Shown here piece by piece: positions 44,044-57,053 of a stretch of DNA of 64,000 nt. The stretch spans positions 53,699,741 to 53,763,740 of the forward strand of contig CM041465.1 in the NCBI GenBank assembly GCA_023213395.1, read 5' to 3'. Each line of letters opens with the position of its first letter. The first letter of the stretch is position 1. The translations under genes were made by a program, and so were the position numbers. The notes below the pieces were generated by a model, which was given only the letters and a program-made list of their open reading frames with translations, had not been told where the DNA came from and did not search any database. Source of the DNA: Cycas panzhihuaensis (taxonomy: Eukaryota > Cycadophyta).

Positions 44044-46256
44044 TCACCTTCTTCCCCCTGTTCTGGGGTCATGAAGGTGACGGGGTGCGACGGCTAGGAG
44101 AACGAGAGGAAGAGGACAAGTTCCAGGTGCCCTTCCCTTTGTCGCGGGAAGGACGGGGATCAGGCGATCTTCCTTGGTTGCGGTTGTTCTTAGTTTGGGT
44201 GTTGCGATCATGTTCCCCATGTTTAGGGAATGGATCCTTGTGAACTGGTTGATCCAAATTAGGCCTTGAGGCCCGTTTGGGGGAAGAATCACGTCGAGGG
44301 GCATCCTTAGGATGCTGGGCCCTACAACGCGAATCGTCGTGGAAGCACTCCCCATGAACGGAGTACCACTTCTTCTCAAGCGGAGGGTCGAGCCTCCTCG
44401 CGTGAGAGGACTGGGCGTTTCCATTCCTGGGAAGAGGAGCTTGGGTGGTTTGTTGGACTTGTTTATTGGATGTAGGGGATGAAGGAGCTTGAAGCTTGAG
44501 TTCCTTCATCGTACGCTCGAACAAGCATATAGCTGATGTGAGAGGGTCTAAAGTCCTCTCGGTAGGATGAGAGGAAGACCGAGTTGGTTGGAAAGGTTTG
44601 GTATCCTTGGTTGGGGGTGGTGCCTCACGACGTTGTGAGGGCTTAAGAGGTTTCTTGAGACCAGCTTGGATCTCAGTAGCCTCCAACGCCAAACACTTGG
44701 CGATCGTGGAGTCACATGTGGTTGCCCCCATCTTGAGGACTTCTACATGGACTTCGGGACGAAGTGCATTGACGAAAAGGTCTCGCTTCAACTCCTCGGG
44801 CAATGTTGCCTTGGTGGAATGAAGCAAGTCATGGAATCACCGCACAAAATCACGATTCATCTCATCGTGGCCTTGTTTGAGCGAAAGAAACGACTTCATT
44901 CTGCTCTCGAATGAACGGGCTACATCAAAATAGTTGATGAACTCGTCCACTAATTGCTGGAATGAATGGATAGAATGGGCGGTGAGACCAGAGAACCACT
45001 TGAGGGTGTCGCCCTGTAAGGATCGCGGGAATAGTTTCATTAAAATGTGGTCGTAAGCCCAGTAATCGATGCATGCCATAGAAAAGCTACGCACATGCTC
45101 ATGGCCGGAACGCGAAGTTCCATCGAATTTAGGAACTTCAGGAGGATGAGGCGGCAAGTTGGTTCGTAACGCCTCAACGGAAAGAGGGGTTGACCTAAAG
45201 TCCATGAAGGGACGTGCCCTTACCTGGACCGTAGGATCAATGAACGTCGAAGTAGGTAACGCACAAGGAGCGGATGGAGGTGGGACACCCATCCCTCCTT
45301 GAGAAAATGCCCCTTGCTGAAAAGAGACGTGGGGGTAGGTGCCTTGGAAAGGAGTCAGATTCCCTTGCGAAGGCACAACGGATGGAATTGCATTGGATGA
45401 CGGGCAAGAGGGACGTGGAACCAGGTTTTGCCCATATGGGCCACCCGTAGGTGGAGCGATCCCATATGGGTGTAGCAGATCCACCCCATAAACCAGAAGA
45501 CGGCTTCCTCTACCCTGCCCCCAAGGTTGAGAAGTATACCCTGGGGGAACGTAGAAGGAAGTACCAACGTGTTGGGTTCGAGGATGCACAGGAGCGGATC
45601 CCACATGGCTAGTAGTTGGAATGCTAGTAGGACTAGTGGGCCTACTAGGAGCAACACGTGCCACATTAGGGGATGGCACATTGGTTTGATTAGGGACGGG
45701 TATGCTAACCTTCAATTGGGGGAAAGACACACCATGGGGAGATCCCAAACACGGGACCTCCATGAGGAATGGAAGGTGCGACACGTGCCCCCACTGCAGG
45801 AATAGAAAGCGAGTGGGACACACATGCAGGCACAAAGGGGTTCGTTGTCAAAGGAATGGTGGATGAGGATGAGGCATGCGGGGGAGGAGCAGAAGAGGAA
45901 GAGGCTCCTCCACGAAGGGCACCCTCAAGCCATCCAGGACGTGGCTGCAAGCGTGCCGCACAGCGACACTCATTGAGAGCTTCAACTATGTCAACAGGAG
46001 GGGTCCCTACATACTCGTAAGAGGTGATGGGGACCTCGAACAAAGTAGATTCCTCGGAATACTCCTCATAAGAGTCACCAAGAGCGTGGCAAGCCTCAAG
46101 AGGAATGGATCCTTCTACGGCATAGGTGGAAGGATGGACATCAAGTGAGAGGTGTTGGTCATTTGGGTAATAAAGGGGTTCGTCACCCTCTTGGGTAGAC
46201 CCAAGAATAGAAGAAAGAAAAGCATGGGTTCCAAGGTTGAAGTATGATAGGCCCAA
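44044..46256 (-). pseudogene. Element F gag
   Basis: Read in three overlapping open stretches: an N-terminal region (46256-45705) with EGSIPLEACHALGDSYEEYS; a proline-rich middle and the gag core (45835-44837) with MDFRSTPLSVEALRTNLPPH, CIDYWAYDHILMKLFPRSLQ and SLKQGHDEMNRDFVR; and a basic C-terminal part (44827-44069) with the knuckle-like KKWYSVHGECFHDDSRC. The knuckle is of the HG...H...C type with its first Cys position occupied by Trp/Tyr. Frame changes near 45770 and a stop near 44836 interrupt it. Confidence 0.87.
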
Positions 46257-46515
46257 TCGAAAGAGTATCCCTCCATAGTCAGATCAGAATCTAACAAAGG
46301 AAGAGGGTGATACTCAGGGTCTTCTAACGATGGAGTGGTAAAGCGTGGACGGCAGAAAGCGTCGCATACGAGATCGACCAACAATGTTAGGGAAAGAGAG
46401 GGAACGGAAAAACGCACGCGTTGGGGGCTGCCCAACGTAGAGATCGAAATAGGTGCAAAAGGATCACAAGAAGGTAACGAAACCAACGGAAGAGAGCGAA
46501 AACTAGCTCCCTTAC

Positions 46516-46540
46516 TGGCAGTCCCCAGTATGGTTGCCAG
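46516..46540 (-). promoter_or_regulatory. Element F primer-site region
   Basis: The minus strand reads CTGGCAACCATACTGGGG directly after the LTR end. It is shared with E. The exact tRNA is not assigned. Confidence 0.6.
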
Positions 46541-49116
46541 TGGACGCGCGTCTACGGAATGGCTACCCAACTGATAGGAATGGTGAGAGTGGGTGGTGAT
46601 ACAACTGAAGGCAAAACCTATAAGTGAGATAACTACCACGCAGAGCGCCCCGTGCGCCGGAGCGCTAGTTCGAGATCTGCAATAGAGTATGGCTACTATC
46701 GAGTGATCCTTCACCACTTCGAGAAAAAGGGTGAAGATGCGTAAGACAAGCCCGGGTTGACCTATGGACGGGATCCTCCTACCCTTGGGTGGCTGGAAGG
46801 GAAAGGAGAAGATCTAAGGAACACAAGTCAAAAGTACGCCTAAACAAGCTAACAAGCAACGAGGGAAGCGGGAGGCTTGTGCGGCTAAGAAGAGAAGAGG
46901 AAAGGTAGAGGAGAGGAGTTCCTATAACTTTCCCTACGGATAGAAAAAATACATACAACAAAGCGAATGAAATGTAACCATACACAAAGCTAAATTTCCC
47001 TTTTTACTCTTCTATGCGCTAATTACTAAGAAGGAATCAAAAAAGGGAAATAAGAGCGGTAGCAAAGCAAGGATAAAGCATGCACCTGGATCGAGGGCGT
47101 GCGTGATGAAGATCTCCTAAAAGGGCACCAAGCTACTCCACCCGGCACGTTGAATGCGAGACGTTGCGGCGGATGAAAAGGGGGCTTCCTTACCTTCCCC
47201 GGAGAAGTGGATGCGATACTAAAGGAAGGAAGGAAACAGAAGATAATGAAAAAAAAAGAGAGCGCGAAAGCACAATGGATACAAGGGAGCTTACCGGCAA
47301 CAGGACCAACAGACGGTATCTTCCACGTCCCTCAAATACCTGCAAGCAAGGCAAACTCTCTTTCCCCAGAGGAAGGGCACCAACATGCAATACAAGATCC
47401 TAACGATACATATATATATCCAAACAATGTAAATATGAATCTAAGTACTCATGTGTTAGTATCAATCCAACAAAGGAAGTGGATAAAAGAGAGTGACCCA
47501 AGTGAAAGTGAATGACCGGTGAGCCTCGGAGTGGCCCACCTCCCGCAAATGATGCCCTAACCACCCCTCAAGAGCCACAAGGCAGCGAGGGTAAGGTGGA
47601 GAGCAAGGGCTGGAAACGACAACCAAGAGGCAAAGAGGTGCCAAGAGAAACCTACGGCAGGTTGGGGTGCTATGAGGAGCAAGCCGGGCGGCCGGGAGGA
47701 AAGCTAAGCAAAACTAGCAGTTGGGACTTATGAGTGCTGCCCAAACCTGGGCAAAGGCCCTAAATCAGCACTGCAACTTGTGACAGCACTGGTTTGGGTG
47801 GCCAAAAGAGGGCCTACAAACCCTAGCTTGCATGCCAAGGGCAACACGGAGCGAGAGGGAAGCTTTGGAGGGCTTAGAGCCGCTTAGGGAGCGTGGAAGG
47901 TGGTACAGAATCCACCCAGCTCCTATCCAAAGCCTATGCCAACCCTCAACGCTGCTGCCTTGGACAACAAATGTATTACGAGGCTCAAAACAATAACAAG
48001 ATAACCCACTAAAAGGGCAAGACCTAGACTCACATAAGCAAGCGAGGTGCAAACAATATAGAGTATGAATATTACAAAAAAAACCATGCAAAACATAAAG
48101 TATCTGAGTGAGGGAGGTAAGGGACTTGCCTCAGCTAAAGAGCAGCAAAGAGGGGCTGAGAAATCAGCCTAGATCTGAAGTAGAGCAGGTTTGAGACCCT
48201 GCTATGGAGGTTGGAAGGGAAACTCCTGCACTTGAAGCACTTGGGGCCTGCCTGAGCAAAGATCTACCGAAGCCACTCCAAGGGGCCCTCTCCAAGGTGC
48301 ATGAAGGGGCTGGGAGAATGTCCAAGCTACACCAAAGAGAGGCGGTACGGTGGAGAGATGCAGTCCAAGAATAAAGAAACAACGGGGAAGAGCAGAGCAG
48401 AATGTTGTTTCCTTGAGAGCAAATCCAAAAGTGAGCCAAAAAGAATCCTTGAAAATGAGCCAAAAGTGACTTAAATACTCAGACCAAACCCTAAAGTGAG
48501 TGATTAGGGCGCAGCTAGAAGAGAGTTAAGTCGCGAGCCACATGGCAGTTTCGCAATAAATGTGAAATTACCACGACAAATTTTTAAAAATAACTTGAGG
48601 CAGTCGTACCACCGCAAACTTCGCGGTACCGCAGATATTCCCAAGCATCACTGAAAATCGGCTGTATGTACTGAGCCAAAAGGGCCCGGCCCGGTCTGGT
48701 CAAAGGGGCATGACCGAAAGGGCTAATAGGAGACTAGGACACCTACCCAGGGGTACACAAGCCAACAAAAGGGGCGAGAGGAGCAAAAATAGGGCTAGAC
48801 CAAGGTGGCAAGTTGACCAAACGATGACAGGTCATCACACGAGCAGAGGTGGCCAAATCTAGTGAATCTTAAGGTAAAGAGGGCAGATGTGGGAAGTAAA
48901 GTAGCAACCAGGGTGCCACACTCACTGGGAGTGTGCCCCTGCTATAGTCGTCATAGGCTAAAACGAGTATGAACGACAGCAAGGTCGCCCACAAAGCCAC
49001 ACACATGCAGACATGCAAGCAAACACTCATCAAAAGAAAGCGATGATAATGCGAGAAACATACCTGCACTTACCTGAGTCGGTGATTCCGTATCCATTCC
49101 TGAAAGCCGGGAAATA
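46541..49116 (-). repeat. Element F 5' LTR
   Basis: 2576 bp, collinear with 35971-38552. In element sense it starts TATTTCCCGGC (TG decayed to TA) at 49116. Short GCGGTAC words occur near 48600-48640. Confidence 0.93.
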
Positions 49117-49598
49117 GGGCCCATCTCCCATTTTGCCTATGTGGCCCTCTTTTTTGCTTACCCTTTGGGCATATTTATGGCATTCTCTTCAATCTTGTGA
49201 GGCCCCTTCTGCCTCGATTTTCAGACCATCTCCAAACATGCCCATGTTTATACTCACTTGGCTCATTTTGTCATCCTAAACCTAGTTTCTCTACCTATTT
49301 GTGTCTCTAAGGCTCCCAAAGGAAGTGCCCTTCCTATGCACGATCACACCTTGCTTCCTTTAATGACCTTTGGCACCCTCTGAGGGGCCTTTTCATCATT
49401 ATTTCCTTCCCATCCACTAGGTCAGTCTCCTTGTCCTTGTGTAACCTCATCCTTGGTTCCCCCTACCCTTTATGGCCTTTATCGATAGCCACTTGATTCC
49501 CTTGTGACTGTTTCACCGCATTGAGTCCTTTTCGCTGATCAACCCTCCTGACACTCTTTTCCCTCGTTTGCCTTATCAAGGTCTTTATCTTTTCTATC
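49117..49598 (+). other. Element E spacer after the F insertion
   Basis: Continuation of E. CT-rich; no reading frame resembles a family. Confidence 0.55.
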
Positions 49599-50140
49599 AT
49601 GACATTACTCATCTTCACCAATGGTGGAAGTCGCGGTAACCCAGGTCCTTCTGCCACCATGTGGATTCTTTGTGTCCCCTCTGGGTATGACAACATATGT
49701 TCCAGAGTCTTCCTCCATGAGGACTCCAATAACGAAGCTAAATACATAGTTGTTATTGAGACTCTTACCAATGCGCTCCACTTCCATCGTGGACCTATCA
49801 TTCTCTTTTACGACTCTCAGGTTATGGTGTCCCATGTCACCCAAGTCTACCAGGTGCGTTGCCCATGCTTGAGGGCTCTCACCTTGACCGTTAGGTCTCT
49901 TTTATCATGTTTCTCTTTTGTCAATATTTGACACATCACTTGGGTTCACAATGTTGAGGCAGACAGCCTTGTTCACCTCATCCTTGAGCATCGTCTCCCT
50001 CTCCTCGATGAACCCCCTTAAGAAACTTGTCTAGTCGCCCATGTACCTAAGTTTCAAGTCATCCCTTCTCCCATGTTGCGATCCCCTCATACCTTTGAAA
50101 GTCGGCCGCTAATGAGGTTAAACTATGGATTCCACTAGGT
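49599..50140 (+). pseudogene. Element E second RNase H (archaeal/plant type)
   Basis: Reads LLIFTNGGSRGNPGPSATMW, NNEAKYIVVIETLTNALHFH, FYDSQVMVSHVTQVYQVRC and, after a stop at 49929, HNVEADSLVHLILEHRLPLL. This is the archaeal-type RNase H found in Tat-lineage elements: GGSRGNPGP start, NNEAEY with Glu, DSQ, and N.EAD. The first catalytic residue is Asn where Asp is expected (TNGGS for TDGGS). In Ogre/Retand-type Tat elements the domain sits before integrase; here it lies far behind it. Confidence 0.82.
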
Positions 50141-50429
50141 TTGTCTCTTTACTCTACCCTTAGCAGCACTCTTGGTATATAATCCCCACTATATTGACTC
50201 ACTTATGCATACAACATCCCATTTATAATGTTTATTCAATCATGTTTGTGGTCATCACCACTCTTTTTCTTATACTCCTGTAATGAGGGCATCCCCCTCA
50301 TCCGTTATCATTGCTAGTTGACTATAGGGAGACACATAGGCACCCACTATGTCACCTCTTTCTCACCTCCATGCCCACGCATTCTGCCACGACAATCATT
50401 GTCACCCTTGGCTTATACCATTGATGTGT
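50141..50429 (+). other. Element E 3' spacer
   Basis: Non-coding stretch between the second RNase H and the AT microsatellite. Confidence 0.6.
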
Positions 50430-51259
<830 letters not shown>

Positions 51260-51319
51260 CTAACATTTTTTTCCAGCACTCACCATCACGTTGCACTTCC
51301 GAGCAGCAAGGCTCTACTA

Positions 51320-51331
51320 CCAAGGAGGCAG
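51320..51331 (+). promoter_or_regulatory. Element E polypurine tract
   Basis: CCAAGGAGGCAG ends against the LTR start TGTTTTCC at 51332. Confidence 0.6.
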
Positions 51332-54104
51332 TGTTTTCCAGCTACCGGGAATAGGTATGGATGAGTCGACTCAGGTAAGTGTAGGTATGCTTCTATCCTT
51401 TGCCTTGGTTAGTTCAAGAAAATTAAATTGAAGTGCCTCTTTGTTTTCATTACATGATTGACTTGTTCATTTGCACAACCATTATACATCTGCTTCTTGA
51501 TCATGCTAGATGATATCATTTCGGCCTCTGATGATTTAGGGATATGGATCCCATGGTACTCCACAACCCTCATACATGTCTCCATGTCATCCCAAGCACA
51601 GATCAACCCTTATGATCTGCTCACTATTCCATTAACACGCCTCAACCTCTAGCACTCGCCTAGGTATAGTTGGCATTTCCTCATTTGTTTACTGACTTTT
51701 TAGGAATTTCTTGCCTTTGGTACTCCACCCAACATAGGTCTCTTTGGTCCCATGACTGTCTCCTGCGACCTAGATAGAGTGTCATGCCCCCTTAGGCCTA
51801 AAGTACCTCTATTTTAGGCTCCTAACCTCTTCTTTCTTTATTTTTTTCTGTGCTGTTGTCACACCATAGTAAAGATCTTGGTACCACTGCAAAGTTCGTA
51901 GTACTGCGAAGTTTACCATGGGACAACTGTCATTCATTATTTTTCAAAATTTGTCGTGGTAAATTTCACATTTATTACGAATTTTTCATGTGTTAAACAC
52001 ATATTCCCATCTCAAGCCAAACCCTAATCACTCAATTGAGCTAGGGTTAGGTTTAAAACCTAAAAAGACCCTCATTTCCTCCTCTTGGACTCTAAAAATA
52101 AAACTCTCTCTTTCACTCATTCCTCATAGCTCCTTATAGAAGCACCCTGCAACACTTGGCATACTAACTCTCTAGCCTAAGACTAGCCCTCTACAACTCT
52201 AGATCCATAGCAGTAGGCCTGAGACAAGGCTTCCTTAAGAAAAGATATGCTCCAAGTATAACTATCACACTTGTCTTCAGATCATGCAGCCTCTATAAGG
52301 TTTCTACCTACAAACCTTGTAGGGTTGCCCTTGTTCCCTATTCTCTTAGGTAGATCTACTCTTGGTCTACTTACAGTAGGTATTCCTCCCCCTCTATTTC
52401 ACTTTGCTCCCTTTAAATTATTGAAAAGTGGTTTGAATACCCTACAACACCCCCATCTCTCATTTTTCCTATTATATAAAGGAGGTAAACCCTCCTCTTC
52501 ACTTTTATGTCTATCATTCCTTCCATCTCTTCTGTGGTTTCTCCAAGGAGGTAGTAAGGAAGAGGTCTCAAAAGGGTGAGTAAAAGGAGCTAAGGCAGGT
52601 TCCATAACCCAACTAGCCTTTTGCTCAAGGGTAGTCCCATTCTCCCCTTTCCTCTTTCTCCTTTGTGCTTCTCTTAGGTTGCCAAAGAGCTCCTGGAAGA
52701 GAGGTCACCACTAATAGTAGTGTATATAGCCCATTATTATGCTTGCTCCCAACTTTGTGGGCCTTACATGGGTAAGAATTGTAGCCCCTAGTCAAACCCT
52801 ACCTATCTTTAGGTGTTAGATTGGTTAGAGGTTGTGGAAGTTGCACATCGTAGCTTTTGCAATAGTAACGACATTTTTAACTTTGTTGCAACCTATCACC
52901 CATACATCTAGCCTTTATCATTCCAGCTTTTCTTGCTATATTTATGCTTGGGTAGCATGGAGGTTTGTGATCTTAGAGGGTTAGCCATTCTAAGGCTAAC
53001 CATCCCCTTTTTCCTTTCTTATCTTTCTTACATAAAGAGGAGTTGAAGATTATTTTTTAAATGTAAAAGTCTCTTTTGGTTAAGGAAGCTTGCTTTGCTT
53101 TATTTTGTATATTTCATATACACATACATTTTGTACCCTAGCAACCCTGTGGGAAGGGGAAACATCATTTGATTGTAGGTCTCCTCTTCGTTGTATGTGA
53201 AGAAGGAAGGAAGTGCATCAACCTAGGTATGTTCACCCCTTCTTTCCAATATTACCTTTGAGTCTTTTGCATAGTTCTTTTCTTCTTTCCTTTCTGCTTT
53301 ATTTCTTTCAAACTTGGGGAAGGTAAGGAAGTCCCCTAGCATCACCACATCATGCAACCTACATTTAGGAATAGTAAGAGGAAGGTGAATGTGACAAAAT
53401 GAAAGAGCTCCTCCAACTGCACGATTCTCCAGGTATGCCACTTATTCTCTTTTCGTCGCTTACTCTCTTACCTAAGTTTAATTACCTACATGCAAAACAT
53501 ATAAAGGGAAAAGAGAAAAAGAGAACTTGTATGCATTGCTTGCACATACTTAATTTGCTTGCCCATTCAAGAAAGTGCATTAAGTAGAATCCATCTTCAT
53601 TTGCATTCTTATATGTTACATGTGCTTCCACCTAGGCTAACATCCCTTGCATGTGCCTTGTAACCTCATGACCGGTTCCCTACTTTCTTGCATTTGAAAA
53701 TAAAGGAGAGTGAGGACATTATACTAGTGAGTAAACGAGCTTGCATTCACTCACGTTGTCCTTTCTTTTCTTTTTGAAGGAGCCCCCTTCATCCTACACG
53801 AGGAGCCATTCCCTCATTTTCTTTCACCTCCCTCCTTCAGCCATCCAAGGGTGTGAGGGCCTATCCCTTAAGGTTACTTGGGAAGCTAAGGATATCCCTT
53901 ATTTCTTCCACCCTCTAAACCAAAGTTGAGTTACCTAGAAGGGAGTTGTGCAGCATTCGCAGGTCTTGAACCTGTGTTCTGATGTGTAGATACCCTTTGC
54001 AGGTGATCTCCTCCACTTGTTGAGTTGATCTTTATTTCTAATATTCTTCATTGATTGATTGAACCTCAATCAAGTGTGGTTACTACCCCATAGGTACAAT
54101 TCTA
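51332..54104 (+). repeat. Element E 3' LTR
   Basis: 2773 bp, TGTTTTCCAGCTAC to ACAATTCTA (CA end decayed to TA). It is collinear with the 5' LTR minus the TRIM. It provides the empty site for the TRIM near 52767 (GGGCCTTACATGGG). Confidence 0.88.
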
Positions 54105-54500
54105 GAAACCATCTCTTTGTTATCTTAGAGTTTTTAGTTGTGAAACATTTATGCATGTTCCTAAACAATAGAGGACTAAGTTTGATTTCAAAGAACAAAA
54201 GACTATTTTCATTAAATATGGTGATGGTGTCAAAGGGTGCAAGCTTTATAACCTTGAATCACAAAAGGTTGTGTATAGTCATGATGTTGTCTTTAGAGAT
54301 GATTTCAACTCTCTAAATTAAGATGATAAACTGAGGGAAGAAGACTCTAAGAAGGTATAGTTTAAGGTAAGAGATGAAGATTCTACATCAAAATATGAGT
54401 CAACTGAGGTAGTATAACCTCAAGAACCTCACATACTAAGGAGATGTACTCCTGAGAGCAGACAGCCTAATAGGTATACTTCTAAAAACTTTTATTTCTC
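54105..54500 (+). pseudogene. Element D integrase tail, continuation
   Basis: Reads LRVFSCETFMHVPK (about 54129), FDFKEQKTIFIKYGDGVKGC and KLYNLESQKVVYSHDVVFRD, the standard copia integrase end. Its first residues continue the reading broken at 22418. A charged linker follows (DEDSTSKYESTEV). Confidence 0.87.
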
Positions 54501-54529
54501 CTTTTTTATTTTATCTTCTATAGATCATT

Positions 54530-55560
54530 ATCAAGTATTGTTCAAGAGGCTATAGAGTCAAAAGAGAGCCAACTCTAGATGAAGGCCATGGAAGAAGAAA
54601 TGATGGCCTTAGATAAAAATAACACATAAGGTTTGGTGGATTTACTTTATGGTAAAAAACTTGTTGATAATAAATAGATTTTCAAGAAGAAATTTTAGGC
54701 AAATAGTACTATACAAAAATACAAGACCCACTTAGTAGTAAAGGGTTATTCCCAGGTTAAGGGAATAGATTTTGATGAGGTATTTTCTCCTATTATAAAA
54801 GTATCTTCAATTGGATTTTTATTAGTTGTAGCAACTACCTATGACCTTGAGATAGATCAAATGGATATAAAGATTGTATTTCTTCATGGTTACCTTCAAG
54901 AAGAAATTTATATATTACAACCTGAATGTTTTGAAGTGGTAGGGAAGGAGAATATGGTGTGTAGGTTAAAGAAGTCATTATTTAGCTTGAAATAGTTATC
55001 GAGGATATGGTATCAAAAGTTTAATTTATATATGTTGGTAAATGGCTTTATGCATAGTAAAGTAAATTATTGTATCTATTATAAATAGGTTGGTGATCAC
55101 TTTGTTATTCTAGATTTATATATTATTGGCATACTTTTAGTTGATAATAATGAAGAAATGAACCAACTTATGAAAGGCCAACTAGCATCTCATTTTGAGA
55201 TGAAGGACCTTGGTGCAGCACATTTTATTTTGGGCATTAATATTAAAAGGTATATGAGAAATAAGAAGATTTGGCTTAGCCAAAAATGGTACATTGAGAC
55301 AATATTATAGCAGTTTATATTACAGAATAGTAAACTAGTTAATGTTCCTCTTCCTATTGGTTTAAAATTATTAGTTGAACAATGCCTAAAGACTCACCAA
55401 GAAGTTGAAGACATGGCATTTATCCCTTATTCTAGTGTTATTGCTAGCCTGGTTTATGAAATGGTTTGTACTCAACTAGACATTGTCCATGCAGTGGAAG
55501 TAGTTAATAGGTACATATCAAACCTAGGCAGGGAGCATTAAGTGGTTATGGAAAGGATTT
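54530..55560 (+). pseudogene. Element D reverse transcriptase
   Basis: Reads MKAMEEEMMALDKNNT (about 54579), THLVVKGYSQVKGIDFDEVF, SSIGFLLVVATTYDLEIDQM, KIVFLHGYLQEEIYILQPE, MVCRLKKSLFSLK, then LYIIGILLVDNNEEM where the catalytic DD of the YVDD box is replaced by IG. FEMKDLGAAHFILGINIKR and a PYSSVIASLVYEMVCTQLDI segment follow. Stops are mainly TAG at glutamine codons. The lost aspartate pair makes the enzyme inactive by itself. Confidence 0.87.
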
Positions 55561-55599
55561 TTAGGTATCTATAGAGTACATCATACTATAGAATTTACT

Positions 55600-56110
55600 A
55601 TCAAGGAGATCCCACAGAGAGTAAAATAGTGAATCTGAGAGATTTTATTAATATTGATTGGACTAAAGATATTAACAATTAAAGATCTACAAGCGAGTAT
55701 GTTTTTACCCTTTGTGGTGGCACAGTCAGCTGGATGAGCAAAAGATAATGAGTTGTGGCACTTTCTAGCATAGAAGTAGAGTATATGGTAACTACCCATA
55801 CATACAAGGAAGCAATTTAGTTACAGAGATTATACATAGATGTTTGCTTTAAGCAAGATGTTGTGATGATAGACTCTGATAGTCTAAGTGTAATCTACCT
55901 GGTGAACAACCTCACTTTTCATACTTGGTCAAAGCATATTGATGTAAAATTCCATTTTGTGAGAGAAATAGTTCAATATCACAAGGTGGACTTGTAGAAG
56001 ATTACTATATAAGAGAATGGTATAGACTCATTAACCAAAGTTATTAGCATAGAAAAAATTAAATGGTGTAGAAATGTAATATATGTTTATGATTTTGGCA
56101 TTAAGTAATT
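55600..56110 (+). pseudogene. Element D RNase H
   Basis: Reads LRDFINIDWTKDINN (relatives: GYTDADWAGD), TSEYVFTLCGGTVSWMSK, VALSSIEVEYMV with the catalytic Glu, MIDSDSLSVIYLVNNLTFHT and KHIDVKFHFVREIVQ, then NGIDSLTKVI. It is in the typical copia order behind RT. It ends about 40 bases before the LTR. Confidence 0.85.
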
Positions 56111-56141
56111 ACATATGAAGGTTTCTTGTAAAGTGTTCAAC

Positions 56142-56152
56142 AAGTAGGAGAT
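56142..56152 (+). promoter_or_regulatory. Element D polypurine tract
   Basis: AAGTAGGAGAT directly before the presumed LTR start at 56153. Confidence 0.65.
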
Positions 56153-56599
56153 TATTAGATATGTTGAACACTTTACATATGTTACATATATATAAGGAGG
56201 CTAAAAGTTTAGTCTTACTTTAATGCATTTTTTCCCTTCAACTCCTTATGGGGGGGCCCAAAGGGAACGACAGCCCCCTCTGGTAGAGGGGTGTAAGGGT
56301 AACAAGACTCAAAGCAAATTTTAGGGTTCAAACAAAAAAGAAAATTAGGGCCATTCATCATAAACACCCTAGATCTGACGGTTCATATCTTGTACCTTCT
56401 TATGACATTCTTTATACAACCTAAATTAGATAATTCTTTGTATAGTATATAAAGTGGATGAGTTGATGAGGTAAGTTAGGGTTTTATCTTTGTAATTTCT
56501 TTAACTATTGCTTAGATTAATAAAAGGTATATACTTAGACTTAAATATTCTAGTGTTCTCAGTGTGTTCTTGATTTGTTTAAACTAATTGTTCTTTACA
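56153..56599 (+). repeat. Element D 3' LTR
   Basis: About 447 bp from TATTAGATATGTTG (TG likely decayed to TA) to TTCTTTACA. It contains a TATA box (TATATATAA, 56187-56195) and an AATAAA signal at about 56519. A related sequence lies on the minus strand at 63300-63800. Ends are inferred from one copy plus that relative. Confidence 0.65.
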
Positions 56600-57053
56600 T
56601 GGTTAAAGTTCTATTAATATTAATTTCATTGTTATATTTTACTCTTCAAAGATGAGTAAGAGTTGTTGCTCTCTTTCTCAAGGTGGAATAGATATAGAGG
56701 AGGGTTATCCACCTTAGGACCTACACCTAAGTTAGAGAGAGGGTTGGGATTAGGAAAGTTTTGGGGATTAGGGTTTGGAAAGGGGTCAGGGTAAAGGCAA
56801 GTGTTAGGGTTGGGGTAAGGTTTAAGGTTGAGCTCTATGATTTTATTTTGAATCATATTAACACTAACACTAATTGTATCATTTATACATTAATCTTCTA
56901 TATTATCTACTATATTACCATGGTCATTAGGATACTTAGAACAATCAATATTTATTTTTATATCATTAGAATTATATCAAGATAACAAGTTACATAAAAA
57001 GATGAAGGATTAACCTCATTTGCTTCTTATAACAAAAAATCTACAAACCTTAT
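56600..57053. other. Spacer with G-rich, telomere-like stretch
   Basis: No gene assigned. At 56745-56830 the plus strand has repeated GGGATTAGG, GATTAGGGTTTGG and GTTAGGGTTGGGG words, a degenerate relative of plant telomere repeat. The minus strand reads a PNPNPxNFPNPNP frame. Confidence 0.5.

Larger units (their letters stand above)
35971..49116 (-). mobile_element. Element F: Tat-like Ty3/gypsy retrotransposon inserted in E
   Basis: 13.1 kb on the minus strand with 2.6-kb LTRs (35971-38552 and 46541-49116), flanked by GGGCT (35966-35970) and GGGCC (49117-49121). It has the same family proteins as E but longer open stretches, and gag, PR, RT, RNase H and integrase are all present. In a 235-base sample the LTRs differ at about 13 positions (about 5%), making F the younger insertion. 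Stops in PR-RT and a frameshift in integrase leave it non-autonomous. Confidence 0.92.
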
